22,013 nucleotides of DNA, from assembly GCA_034096865.1 (NCBI GenBank), contig JAWQFJ010000506.1, forward strand, positions 289,579 through 311,591, given 5' to 3'. Source of the stretch: Theodoxus fluviatilis (taxonomy: Eukaryota > Mollusca > Gastropoda > Cycloneritida > Neritidae). Below are positions 1 to 9,295 of the stretch, piece by piece. The notes beneath the pieces are model-generated. The model saw nothing but the letters and a program-made list of their open reading frames with translations, searched no databases and was not told where the DNA came from. How positions within the stretch are numbered: position 1 is the stretch's first letter; each line of letters begins with the position of its first letter. The position numbers were made by a program, and so were the translations under genes.

Positions 1-64
1 ATAAGTTCGCCGATAGCTTCGTTTTCAACATTGTTCTAATTGCACTTCCGGTTGCTCCGCTTTC
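1..64 (+). repeat. Left terminal inverted repeat
   Basis: Bases 3-61 pair with 1162-1099 read on the other strand. Mismatches are near positions 2, 15, 18, 27, 45, 54 and 62. The perfect core GTTCTAATTG lies at 33-42. Similarity drops away after about position 64. The repeat may start before the window. Confidence 0.8.
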
Positions 65-273
65 AGTGGCCGATGCCTTTGTTAGTGTAAACACCTGGCG
101 AAAATCACGATTTTTGTGTCTTAGTTTTAGCCATCTTAATTTTTTCTCCGCATAAGTCGGTGGAAAAATGTGTCTAGTTTGTAACCCTGTGTTTAGTTTT
201 GTTGTCAGCCATTTCGGAAACGCCTAGTTACTTCCAGAGTCAACCACAGTGTGTTGCGAAAGGAGTGACATTA

Positions 274-559
274 ATGACAGTGATACAACTTACAAGAGCT
301 GCCGTGGTTCCTAAACCAGTATCAAGGAGGGCGAACAGTACTTCAGATGGAGCCAAGTGTTGTGTTGTTGATTGCAAGGTATCATCAGTGGCATGCAGGG
401 GACTTTCTTTCGTTGGAATTCCAAGAAAAGGTGTCAGTGAAGATAAAGACAAATGGAGATCAGCCATCATTGCTAAAATTGATCGAGTGGACGAAGCATT
501 CAACCCAGACAAGGCCAAGATCTGCAGTCGACACTTTGACGACGCTTGCATCAAACGAG
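274..559 (+). CDS. THAP-type zinc finger exon, transposase-like (partial)
   Basis: The first in-frame ATG, at 274, opens 95 codons. The THAP C2CH zinc ligands are visible as Cys29 and Cys34 (C-x4-C, in CCVVDC), Cys84 and His87 (ICSRHF). Other family hallmarks are the SFVGIP motif (a Phe-x-x-x-Pro, residues 46-50), Trp61 in DKWRS, and Pro78 before the second metal pair. THAP domains are sequence-specific DNA-binding modules of about 90 residues. The exon ends at 559 with CGAG/GTACGT, a strong splice donor leaving phase 1. A possible acceptor at 821-822 would add only about 14 residues before a TGA, so the product would be little more than the THAP domain. The C-terminal AVPTIF-like motif expected of complete THAP domains is not encoded here. 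It lies between inverted repeats, so a transposon origin is more likely than a host gene. Whether it is expressed is unknown. Confidence 0.8.
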
Positions 560-1098
560 GTACGTTTCTTTCATTATAATTTGTTTCAGTGGGATGTGGG
601 TGTGTTAGACGTCTTTTGTCTTTGAAATCAAAACAAATCTTCACCTCATCTTGGGCAGAACAGCGTACATTCTTGAGGCCTCATGCATGATGTAATGTCC
701 ATGATTTTGGGATACTAGAAACCCATCAAAGAAAATGTAAGCCATGAATAGCATTAAATTATCAAAGCTGTATGTTGATTGCATCAATAGGTCGTTAAAG
801 CGCTTACATTTTACAAATGCAGGTCGCCGAGCATCTCAAGCTTCGCGCACCTCTATTTATAGCTGACGCGTGGACCTCAGCGACACCAGGAAAGATTATA
901 AATACATTGTTGTCCTCGAACCTGCCTGCTGTTGACATTGTTGACCAAAGATCTATGTTTTCCGTCAAAAGTGGAATGAATACAATTTTTTAAACTGCAA
1001 AGTGTGTCTGGGATACCTGCAAATACACTTACAGTTCCAACTGATGGAATAAATCATCACTGTTTGAACAATTATCTGTTTTACATGAAAATTCACTC

Positions 1099-1162
1099 GA
1101 CAGCGGAGTAACCGGAAATGCAATTAGAACAATGTCGAAAACGAGGCCATCGGCGAACTTCT
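1099..1162 (-). repeat. Right terminal inverted repeat
   Basis: This is the inverted partner of bases 1-64, roughly 89% identical. It marks the right end of the THAP-exon element. The next bases (from 1163) show no further match to the left end. Confidence 0.8.
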
Positions 1163-1261
1163 TATATGACACAGCGCGTGCAGGCTGAGCGAGCCAGTCG
1201 TCCATGTGATGTACTGTCCATGTGAGGATGAAGCGAGATATTGCATCGAGGAGATCAAGTC
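1163..1261. other. Short spacer with a repeated CTGTCCATGTGA-like word
   Basis: No gene is seen. Bases around 1199-1226 contain two close copies of GTCCATGTGA separated by a few bases. This may be the flank of the transposon insertion. Confidence 0.3.
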
Positions 1262-1733
1262 GAGGGAAGGTGGGCGGGGGGGGGAGGGGGGGGATGGGAG
1301 GGCGTTGAAGGCCGGGGGGGGGGGGGGTTAAAGGGGGGGGGGGGGGGGGGGGGACCCGGCGGGGGGATGGCGTTGAAGGCCGGGGGGTGGGGGTGGAAGG
1401 GCGGGGGGGGGGCGGGGCGCGCGTGGCATGGTGGCGTTGAAGGCCGGGAGGGGTGTGGGAGGGCGGGGGGCCGGGGGGGGGGGCGGGGGGCGCGTGGCAT
1501 GGTGGCGTTGAAGGCCGGAAGGGGGGTGGGAGGGCGGGGGTCCGGGGGGGGCGGGGGGCATGGGAGGGCGTTGAAGGCCGGGGGGGGGGGGGGTGAAAGG
1601 GCGGGGGGGGGGGGGGGGCGGGGGGCGCGTGGCATGGTGGCGTTGAAGGCCGGAAGGGGGGTGGGAGGGCGGGGGGCCGGGGGCATGGGAGGGCGGGGGG
1701 CGTGGGAGGGCGGGGGGGAGCGGGGGGAGGGGA
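1262..1733. repeat. G-rich minisatellite, units of ~64-72 bp
   Basis: The word GGCGTTGAAGGCC recurs at 1301, 1369, 1433, 1503, 1567 and 1639, giving spacings of 68, 64, 70, 64 and 72. Between copies are long G runs, with GCGTGGCATGGT in several units. The + strand is almost free of C and T apart from the repeated words, so G-quadruplex formation is plausible. Long glycine- or proline-rich reading frames across it are composition artefacts. Run lengths in such DNA are prone to sequencing error. Confidence 0.9.
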
Positions 1734-2266
1734 GTTATTTTCTGCAGCTCCGATATCGCGACTGATTTCCTCTCAGCATCTGCTGTGGCCATCACTCACG
1801 GAAAACAGTGGGCAGCGCTTGGGCAAGGACCGAGAAGTTGTCAGAATGGATCAGTTGACTGAAGACTGCATATTGCGTGACGTCATCGACCCCAGCTGCC
1901 GCCAATTGCTAACCTGACTGCATGCAGTGCTGGCAGCGACTGTGCATAATTCAGCATTCCACCAAAGCGCCCGCAGGGGAAAAAACTCCCTCTGCGCATG
2001 CGTCGCCCCCAGCCCACCTGCCCATCGCCGAATGAGAATAGAAACAGGTTTGGAAATGCCTTCAAAGTTGTAAATTGCTTTAGGAGCGGTGAAGCGGAAA
2101 AAAGTGTGTCCCAACTCGACGATAGGACGTATTTAATTGTTGCTGGCAATTCCTTTTCTGGAGTGAAAAGGTGGCTCCAAGAAATTCCCCACCTTACTTG
2201 GCGTCTTCACGTCACCAGCAGTAGAGAGAGCAGGGATGGGTGCTGGGTGTGTAGATGACAAATGCA
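1734..2266. other. Intergenic sequence, nothing recognised
   Basis: No coding motif, RNA gene or repeat structure was found. The short open frames here are under 90 codons and overlap on both strands without any family motif. Confidence 0.4.
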
Positions 2267-2269
2267 TGT

Positions 2270-2296
2270 GGCGGGGGGGGGGGGGGGGGGGGGGGT
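2270..2296. repeat. Poly-G tract
   Basis: A nearly pure run of about 25 G residues, followed by TGTAGATTCGG. The exact length is unreliable. Confidence 0.9.
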
Positions 2297-2334
2297 GTAG
2301 ATTCGGAGAAGATAAAAAGCGAGGCTGGTGGGTT

Positions 2335-2690
2335 GTTCGCATGCGAGAGTGTATGTACATGTAGGAATGTATGTGTGGGCATGCTTGCGTGTGTGCGTGC
2401 ATGCATGCATGTGTTTGTTTGCGTGTGAGCGTGTGTGTATGTGTGTGTGCGTGTGTGTGTGTGTTTGTGTGTGTTTGTGATTGCATTGACGCATGTGTGT
2501 CCTTGCGTGAAAGAGCTTGTGTATTATCAGTGCGTATGCACGTGTGTGCTGGCGTGCGTGTGCGAAAGTGTGTGTGCGTGTATGTGTGTGCGCGCGCACG
2601 TGTGTGTGCGTGTGTGGGTATGTGCATGCGCGTGTGCATGAACATGCATATTGGACTGTATGTCTATGCATGTTTGCGTGTGCATGCTTG
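2335..2690. repeat. Degenerate (TG)n tract with CG steps
   Basis: About 350 bases of alternating purine-pyrimidine sequence, mainly TG with interspersed TGCG and TGCA. It contains runs such as GTGTGCGCGCGCACGTG near 2587, which favour Z-DNA. Overlapping Cys/Val- and His/Thr-rich frames are artefacts. Confidence 0.9.
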
Positions 2691-2739
2691 CGTGTCTATC
2701 AGTTGTCGGAATAAGAGGCAACGGCAGCAATGATTTGTA

Positions 2740-2829
2740 AACACACACACACTCACATACACACACACATACACACGTACACGCACGCACATGCGCTCGC
2801 GCGCGCACACACGCACACACACACACACG
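2740..2829. repeat. (CA)n tract, inverted relative to the TG tract upstream
   Basis: About 90 bases of CA-rich alternating sequence, with GCTCGCGCGCGCACAC near 2794. It lies 50 bases after a long TG tract, so the two are complementary in orientation. Confidence 0.9.
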
Positions 2830-3899
2830 ATAAGTGAATACTTTAGACAGCCCGTACGCATTTCAACAACGTAAATTTACCTAGTTTATTTTTTCAAACG
2901 CAGAAGCTAAAGCAACACGTGTTCCTACATACGACAGGTTGCCTCTATTTCACGTAGTAAAAGAATGCTTATCATAACATACGAACGGCATTTGTAATGT
3001 TGCCAAAACGATAGGCAGGAAATGAAACTTCTTTCGTTTCCATGGAAACCCAACACGACCGCTGCTCCGCTTAGGCGAAGGATACCAGAGAAGATGAGAG
3101 TCCTTTTCTCAAGCCGGTGCTGCTTCTTTGCGCTCGGATTTGGCTTCCCACACAAGAAACCCCGCTAACCGAAGAAGTCAGATGAAGTAGGAATATCCGT
3201 TCATCAAAGTAAGGCAGCGCAATTTCCACTGGAAACCTACTAGAGATTTCCAGGCCGCGGCAAGCCTGTTGGCCTGATGGATCTTCCCGTGGACCCCGCT
3301 GGCACTGGCGCGCCCAGGACGCGCTGCACTGTCTGCAGGCTGCCATGGCGTCCAAGCACCTCATTTGCATGCGGACGTGCGTCTCTGTCAGCAGAAATCG
3401 CCCTAGCTTTTTGTTCGAATTGTGAGTCCTCCATCGGACGAGTTTTTCATCTGGATGAATGCGGTGCAGGAAACCAGGCCTCGCAGTGGAGGAAATGAAC
3501 AAGGCAAAAGTGTCAATGGCCGCCACTGCGAGGGACGGTGGATAGCACGGTTTCTATTAGTTTGTTTATGTTTGGTAGCTCTCGAAGCGCTATGTCGTTA
3601 TGTCTTTCATAGAAAAAAGAAAAATGTATTTTATGTCGTACAAAAATGAAACGCTAGTCACGGAGTTTTGATTTGTTTTCATATGAGAAAAGCATTGCAA
3701 TGAATTGCGATGCGCCTTTACTTGGAATAGTTGCAACACTCATTCGTACGAATAAAAGTGTCCACTGTATAGCGATGATAAATCATTTTGGGCGTGCGGT
3801 GTACTCAGTTCATTATTCGCTCGTAATCGTAGTTAAACAAATGTCAGGGATTGCACCAAATCTTACAGAATGACCTGTGTGGCTTCTACTACTAAACAG
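2830..3899. other. Intergenic sequence, nothing recognised
   Basis: Roughly 1 kb without a recognisable gene. GC content rises around 3240-3530, and reading frames of 65-150 codons overlap there on both strands. None shows a family motif or plausible splice context, so I do not call a gene. Confidence 0.4.
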
Positions 3900-3901
3900 G
3901 T

Positions 3902-3902
<1 letters not shown>

Positions 3903-3938
<36 letters not shown>

Positions 3939-3953
3939 CTCTGTCTCTGTCTG

Positions 3954-4031
<78 letters not shown>
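3903..4031. repeat. (CT)n microsatellite with CTGT interruptions
   Basis: A (CT)n run from 3903, interrupted around 3935-3972 by TCTGT units, then pure (CT)n to about 4031. It is followed by a generally CT-rich stretch to about 4200. Confidence 0.95.
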
Positions 4032-4033
<2 letters not shown>

Positions 4034-4039
4034 GCGTTC

Positions 4040-5970
4040 CCGCGTTGCGTCCGTGACCGATTCTCCCTGTCTTTAGCCTCTGCTGTCTGCAGTTCGCCCT
4101 CTCTTTCGTTTTCTCTTCATTCTCTCTCAGTTTCAACCTCCTTCTTTCCTTCCTCAATCTCAACCCTCTCACCTTTGCCTCACCCACCTCATCTTTGCCT
4201 CACCCTTTTTCTCGTGACATCTGCCACCTTTGCTTGTTCAACTCATCCTTGACATGCATGTCCTGTAAATTGAACGTGCTTCCTGTAGGGCGCTTGGTAC
4301 TTTGATTGAGCTCGATTCTTGTATGGATTTTTTGGGGGCTTCCTCTAGTAGATCACCTCTTTTGAAACCTGTGTTTATCAATTACATGTTTCAGGTCTCT
4401 ATGTTGCTGGTGCTTTCAACACATCTTCTGCTTCAAGGAGGGTAGACCATTTTAAATCGTCCGCTTATTGAGGCTAATTTTTGTCCGTCAATTGGGTTTA
4501 CGTCGGGATGATTGTATTGAGATTTGGCCTTGACCAGGTTACAGAATTTCGCTTCCGGGTATCTCCTTGCTCTCTCGCCGCAAATGAATGTTTGAGATTC
4601 GTGTGGCACGAGCTTCACCTTCCTGTTGTCCTGTTCTCCTCAACTTGTATCAGATCTCTTTGCTCGCAATACATTGGCGTTCCATTTCACGTCGTGTTTT
4701 GGGTTTTGTTCCTCTTCCTAATCTTTTTCGTGTTTCTTTTTTTCCCCAGCTGTCGTCGCATCTTGTCCTACAGACAGCAGTGTGTTATCTTTATCTCATC
4801 TTACTCGTCCTCTCAAGCCGCTCGTGCTCTTCATCCATTGCTTGACTTCTCTGCTCAGGCTGTCCACTACTTTGGTTCCCTCTTTCTAAACGTGCTCCTG
4901 TTTCGCTTTCTCGTACTAAGATTGTGCCCCCTGTTACTTTTCTTTTGCTTGTCCCAGCTGCTACCGCCGCCGCTGCAGTTTCAATTCTTTTTGTAGTAGA
5001 ATCTCCATTAAGGTTTCTACGACGCGTGCAACTAAAGTTACTGAGAGGTGGAAACAGCGGACGAGTCTTTCCAAACAGGAAATGAACAACGTCAACCAAT
5101 CTCCTCGCGTAATTCTCCAAAAAGGTCAAGCGACCACGTCTAATTCCGATCTTCAAAAAATAGATCGGTCAGAGAATGTCCCCTCCGCACAAGTACGTTT
5201 GCTACGCGCATCCAACTCACTGCCTCAATGAGAAGTTTTGTTTACTGAAGATCGGGATTTAGAATAGTGGCTCAACCCATCGGCAATTGTGCGAGATGAT
5301 CGACTGTGCTGTGGTTCACCCCGTACTAGGGAAGACTTGACTGCTTCTTCTCCATCATGGTGATTAATATATATCTGTGTTTCTTTGTTTCTTTGTAAAT
5401 GTTGCGTGAATGCCCCCCACCATAGGGGTTTTCACACAATATGATGTTACCACCAACAGAAAAGAAAGTAGTACTAACAACAGTCTTGTTCAGCACAACA
5501 GACAGAGCATAACGATATATTCTTACATTGAAAGACAGTTTTCCTCTCTCATATTTGTCGCGAACTATCTTGACACAGGATTCAACACTCTTTGTCTTTT
5601 AAAGGTACCGTCACGAGATAAGTGTTGCCTGACGAATTCAGTGCTTTGTTGCAATAGCACTACCCAAGATGACTAAACTTTATCTGGTACAACATTTTCA
5701 GAGCGAGATTGAGAGAAAAACTTTGCCTTTCATATTCATTGTTTTAATAAAAATTCTAAAAATATTTCCTACCAGAAATATGCATGGTTCAGTGATGGTG
5801 TGAGTGTATGCAACAACTAAAAAGTGTTAAACATGTTTTATATAGCAACTCATCACCCATGTCTACATCTTAAAACGCTTTAGACCTTACCCTCATCACA
5901 CCTGATCTACGTCCACTAATCTCACCCGTCAGGCTCATAGTCAAAACCCTGTCCTGTCATGTCGTGGCAG
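4040..5970. other. Pyrimidine-rich to AT-rich intergenic or 5' intron sequence
   Basis: No confident gene. The + strand from 4481 to 4996 is open for 171 codons, but its hydrophobic look reflects T/C-rich DNA. The opposite strand is open from 5156 to 4791 (121 codons), with a charged, Ala/Thr/Glu-rich translation that could be a decayed element protein. If the receptor's signal-peptide exon lies within the window, this stretch or the sequence before it would have to hold it, since the first recognised receptor exon starts at 5971 with an intron before it. I could not identify such an exon. Confidence 0.35.
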
Positions 5971-6164
5971 ATCCAGTGGAGACGTCGGAGGAGAAGCGGC
6001 TGATTCGGAAGCTGCTGAGGGAGTACGAGGAGCGGGGCAAGATGGGGCGCCCCGTGGCCCAGCACGACGAAAAGCTGCTCATCTCCTACGGCCTGTCCCT
6101 CATCCAGATTCTGGACTTGGATGAACGCAACCAGATCCTCACCACCAACGTGTGGGCCACCTAC
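5971..6164 (+). CDS. nAChR subunit exon: N-terminal helix to loop D start
   Basis: An internal exon of 194 bases, preceded by GTCGTGGCAG (a weak pyrimidine tract) and followed by the perfect donor GTGAGT. It starts in phase 1 and holds 64 complete codons. The N-terminal helix reads EEKRLIRKLLREYEERG. It is followed by the family signature GRPVAQHD (usually RPV), then LSLIQILDLDERNQILTTNVW, shown here as separate motifs LSLIQILDLDE and NQILTTNVW, the beta1-beta2 strands of nicotinic receptors. In many vertebrate nicotinic genes this stretch is split into an exon of about 140-150 bases and a 45-base exon. Here both are in one exon, so the intervening intron is absent. The exon ends in phase 0 exactly where the family's 45-base exon normally ends. 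Confidence 0.95.
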
Positions 6165-6245
6165 GTGAGTGGCGTGTGTCCTCGCCCGTAGGAAAATCCT
6201 CATGCGAGATGGGCTGGGCTGGTATGGGAGTACAGTGGGGTTTTA

Positions 6246-6253
6246 GTGAGTGA

Positions 6254-6308
<55 letters not shown>

Positions 6309-6701
6309 AGTGTGTGCGTGCGTGTGTGTGTGTGTGTGTATGAGTGTGTATAGGTGTGTGTATGTATGAGTGTGTATAGGTGTGTGTGTGTATGAGTGTG
6401 TATAGGTGTGTGTGTGTATAGGTGTGTGTATGTGTGTGTGTGTAGGTGTGTGTGTGTATAGGTGTGTGTATGGGTGTGTGTATAGGTGTGTGTATGTGTG
6501 TGTGTGTATAGGTGTGTGTGCGCGCGCGTGTGTGTGTGTTTATGTGTATGAGCGTGTGCGTGCGTGTGTGTGTATATGTGTGTATGCGTGTGAGTGTGTG
6601 TGTGTGTGTATCTGTATGTGTGTATATGTTTGTTTGTGTATGTGTATGTGTGAATGAGCTTGTGTCTGTATGTGTGTGGGTATATCTGTGTGTGTGAGCG
6701 T

Positions 6702-6733
<32 letters not shown>

Positions 6734-7171
6734 GAATGTGTGCGTGCGCGCGCGTGTGTGTATATGAGTGCGCGCCTCTATGTGTGTGTGCATGTCTGTC
6801 TGTTTGGGGGTGGTGTTGGTGAATGTGAGTGTGTGTGTCTGTATTTATGTATGCATGTGTGCGCATGTGTGCATGTGTGTTGATGAATGTATGCATGTGC
6901 GCGCGCGTGTTTATATGTTTATGTAAATATGTGTGTCAGTGTGTGTGTGCGTGTTTATGTGTGTTCGCGCGCATGTGTCTGTACGCGCGCATGTGTCTGT
7001 ACGTGTGTGTGTGTGTGTATTTGTGTGTATGTTTGTGTGTAAGTGTGTGCGCGCATATGTGTTTGCGTGCGCGCACGCAATGTTATGTGCTTATGTGAAT
7101 GTGTGTGTGTTTGCGTGCAGGCGTGCGTGCATGTGTGTGTGCGTGTGTGTGTGTGTGCGCGCGTGTTTGCG
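6246..7171. repeat. Long degenerate (TG)n tract, ~925 bp
   Basis: A pure (TG)n block at about 6256-6305, followed by degenerate TG DNA with recurring TGTATAGG and TGTATGAG words (6340-6520), and later CGCGCG islands near 6520, 6750, 6900, 6966 and 7160. It lies wholly inside the intron. Overlapping Cys/Val- and His/Thr-rich open frames on both strands are artefacts. Confidence 0.95.
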
Positions 7172-7178
7172 TGTTCGG

Positions 7179-7294
7179 AAACGAAGCTACTTTGCAGTTT
7201 GTGTGGAAGGGGATGTTATTAGGACTGCCTTAAGTAAAACGAAGCTACTTTGCAGTTTGTGGCGAAGGGGATGTTATTAGCACTGCCTTAAGTC
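7179..7294. repeat. 58-bp tandem duplication
   Basis: Two adjacent 58-bp copies start at 7179 and 7237, each with AAACGAAGCTACTTTGCAG near its start and GGGGATGTTATTAG later. They differ at about four positions. The duplication directly follows the TG tract and suggests a recent slippage or repair event. Confidence 0.9.
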
Positions 7295-7691
7295 AAACTT
7301 AGTGGCGTCACTCATGAAGGAATGTCTCGAAGCAGCAGCAAACATGTGCGTGCATGTGGCTGGATTGTAATTCGTTGTCGGCCACGCGATCCCAGACTAT
7401 TGGAAATGAGCAGCTTTATTGTATGGATCTTTAATTATCTGATCCCTGGAAGATAGATTAAAGAGCGTGTGAATACAGTTTTAAAAAAATGGCTGCTGGA
7501 ATTAAAATCTCAGCGATACACTGGTAATACTTTCTTGTAAGTGAGGGTCTGAAGAAAGATTGAACATCGCTCCCGGGGATGTGTCGTCACCATTAAGTAC
7601 AAATGGCATTCCGTTCCTTGTTAAATGTTCATAAAGAATCAATAAGAAAAGTCATTAAAATCGCCACGTATTCGAAACTAAAAAGCTGCGT

Positions 7692-7695
<4 letters not shown>
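7295..7695. other. Unique intron sequence, nothing recognised
   Basis: AT-rich intron sequence without coding motifs or repeat structure that I can see. Confidence 0.4.

Positions 7696-7756
<61 letters not shown>
7696..7756. repeat. (TA)n microsatellite, left
   Basis: About 60 bases of alternating TA, followed by AAAACCCAAACGGTTTCGG. It forms the left border of a cassette that ends in another (TA)n at 8362. Confidence 0.95.
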
Positions 7757-7759
<3 letters not shown>

Positions 7760-8061
7760 CCAAACGGTTTCGGTCTATCTGTCCATCCACTCTATGCGTT
7801 CGGCCGCCCGTGCACGGATCTCCGCAAAATTTGGCATGTCGCTCCCCCGTGACTGGACGGGGGTAGTCGTCGCGTTTTGGAAGGCGTACCTCCAACCGTT
7901 CCGGAGATATTCCTTCTGGAACTTTTTAGTCATGGGACTGCTGAGGGCAAAGGGAGGCAACTCGGCTCCAACGTGTGCTTCATGGTGCACGAGGTTTTAC
8001 GGGTCCGAGCTCATCTCATCACGCTTTGATGTTTGGTGAATGTGATGTGATGATAAGAGGG

Positions 8062-8062
<1 letters not shown>
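7757..8062. repeat. Probable interspersed repeat body next to (TA)n
   Basis: A non-simple block of about 300 bases starting AAACGGTTTCGGTCTATCTG and containing CAAAATTTGGCATGTCGC. From memory, (TA)n followed by a CGGTTTCGGTCTGTCTG-like motif is a recurrent repeat flank in mollusc genomes, but I cannot verify copy number here. Short open frames on both strands have no family match. Confidence 0.35.
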
Positions 8063-8158
<96 letters not shown>

Positions 8159-8161
8159 TGT
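8063..8161. repeat. (TG)n microsatellite
   Basis: Almost pure (TG)n with a single TGTATG interruption near 8094. Confidence 0.95.
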
Positions 8162-8208
8162 GAAAGTATCTACGGTACGGTTATTTAGGGGGAGAGGGAA
8201 ATGGAAAA

Positions 8209-8348
8209 GGTGGAGACGGGAATAGGTGGAGATGGAAACTGGTGGAGACGGGAAAAGGTGGAGACGGGAAAAGGTGGAGACGGGAAAAGGTGGAGATGGG
8301 AAAAGGTGGAGACGGGAAAAGGTGGAGACGGGAAAAGGTGGAGACTGG
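8209..8348. repeat. 16-bp minisatellite GGTGGAGACGGGAAAA
   Basis: Eight full units start at 8209, 8225, 8241, 8257, 8273, 8289, 8305 and 8321, with a partial ninth at 8337. The common variant is GAT for GAC in the middle, and the second unit is the most diverged. Both strands stay open across it because 16 is not a multiple of three and the units lack stop codons. Confidence 0.95.
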
Positions 8349-8361
8349 TAAACCAACTAGT

Positions 8362-8369
8362 GTATATAC

Positions 8370-8451
<82 letters not shown>
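8362..8451. repeat. (TA)n microsatellite, right
   Basis: About 90 bases of TA, with TACA interruptions at the start (TATATACATATATATACA). Confidence 0.95.
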
Positions 8452-8454
<3 letters not shown>

Positions 8455-8759
8455 TCAAAAAACTATTTCGTCACCTCATTCAGCATGTGGCGTTTCATGA
8501 CAAAATGATGAAGTTGCGACATGGCAGGGCACAGGAATTTACGACCTAAACTCTTTGTGGTTCATCGCCTTGTTTTTGACTGAAATTTGACTGTGCGAAA
8601 AGCAATGCTGCGACTTCTAGTTCGTTGGTGGCTTTCAACGTCTCTTTTAAAACTGTAAAGATTTGGGTCACCATGACTTGGAGGAGTGCAACACTCCCAA
8701 GCTATTCAGCTTGCCAACTTTTCGAGTGCTTGTCTGAGTGTCCAATTGTTTCTTTGCAG

Positions 8760-8869
8760 AACTGGTATGATCGTTACTTGAAGTGGGCCCCGGAGGATTA
8801 TGGGAACGTCACCACCATCCGTGTTCCTAGAGATTCCATCTGGGGGCCAGACATCAAACTCTACAACTA
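8760..8869 (+). CDS. nAChR subunit exon: loop D to loop A (110 bp)
   Basis: The acceptor is TTTCTTTGCAG and the donor is TA/GTGAGT. The exon is 110 bases, the size of the conserved fourth exon of vertebrate nicotinic genes, and starts in phase 0 and ends in phase 2. It encodes [15 protein letters not shown], holding the loop D tryptophan (Trp55 in receptor numbering), then NVTT (an N-glycosylation sequon), [11 protein letters not shown] (the WxPD signature) and KLYN, leading to the loop A tyrosine. The in-frame TAG at 8868 is only apparent: bases TA complete a Tyr codon with the first base of the next exon. An open frame extends upstream into the intron from 8625, but the strong acceptor and the family alignment fix the start at 8760. 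Confidence 0.96.
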
Positions 8870-9237
8870 GTGAGTTACCTGCTTGTATAATTCACATGGA
8901 TATACCACAATAAATAGTGTGATCCCCGCATTTCCCTTATAAGGGAGCAAGTGAAATATGTGAATGGCTCGTTCAAATAAAACAGTGTAGCTACTAGGAA
9001 TGTTCTTCGCTCAGAGCGATCCAATGCACCTCAAATGTTCTCCATAAATAGCACACTTACATCAGTCCTTATCTCAAAGACAACGCGGTGTCCGAGATCC
9101 TCATTAACGACGCCGATATTTGAATATTTACATAATGCTGATGCTAGACTTAAGGCAACAAATGTTTTAAAAAATAGACAGGAAATATGTTTGAATTGCA
9201 CACGAGTTTAAAACAATGCAGCAAACATATAATTATC

Positions 9238-9295
9238 TGGACTGTAAAGCGGTTTGAGACCCAGACAAAGGTGATAAGTCGCTATACCAAAATCA
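9238..9295 (+). mobile_element. Possible LINE or SINE 3'-tail relic
   Basis: The stretch CTGTAAAGCGGTTTGAGACC, then GTCGCTATACCAAAATCA, resembles the tail motif of L2/CR1-like LINEs and their SINEs (AAAGCGCTTTGAGA then GCGCTATATAAAT). There is no ATT-type tail and no 5' part. Weak evidence from motif resemblance only. Confidence 0.35.

Larger units (their letters stand above)
1..1162 (+). mobile_element. Short DNA transposon with terminal inverted repeats and a THAP exon
   Basis: The first ~64 bases match the reverse complement of 1099-1162 with about seven mismatches, so the segment is bounded by long terminal inverted repeats. Between them lies one exon encoding a THAP zinc finger (274-559), followed by a splice donor. 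THAP domains form the DNA-binding N-terminus of P-element-type transposases and are also found in host proteins. At 1.16 kb there is no room for a P-type catalytic domain and none is seen, so this looks like a non-autonomous, internally deleted copy. The left terminus coincides with the window start, so the true end and any target-site duplication cannot be judged. Assignment to the P superfamily is inferred from the THAP domain plus inverted repeats; a different THAP-bearing transposon is possible. Confidence 0.75.
6165..8759 (+). other. nAChR intron, 2595 bp
   Basis: It is bounded by GTGAGT and TTTGCAG. More than half consists of simple or tandem repeats, listed separately. The remaining unique stretches (6170-6245, 7295-7695, 8452-8759) show no gene. 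Confidence 0.9.

Noticed and set aside
1262..1733. CpG island promoter for a downstream gene
   Set aside because: G-rich on one strand only, tandemly repeated, and no downstream first exon found.
1241..1795. Gly-rich + and Pro-rich - frames of up to 174 codons
   Set aside because: Composition effect of the G-run minisatellite; units of unequal length and no domain.
4481..4996. 171-codon hydrophobic + frame, looks like a membrane protein
   Set aside because: Hydrophobicity follows from T/C-rich DNA; no conserved motif, and a competing frame lies on the other strand.
6200..6793. His/Thr-rich - frame of 197 codons
   Set aside because: Produced by the (TG)n tract.
8625..8759. Upstream extension of the receptor frame before the 110-bp exon
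   Set aside because: A strong acceptor at 8759 and the family alignment starting at NWYD make this intron.
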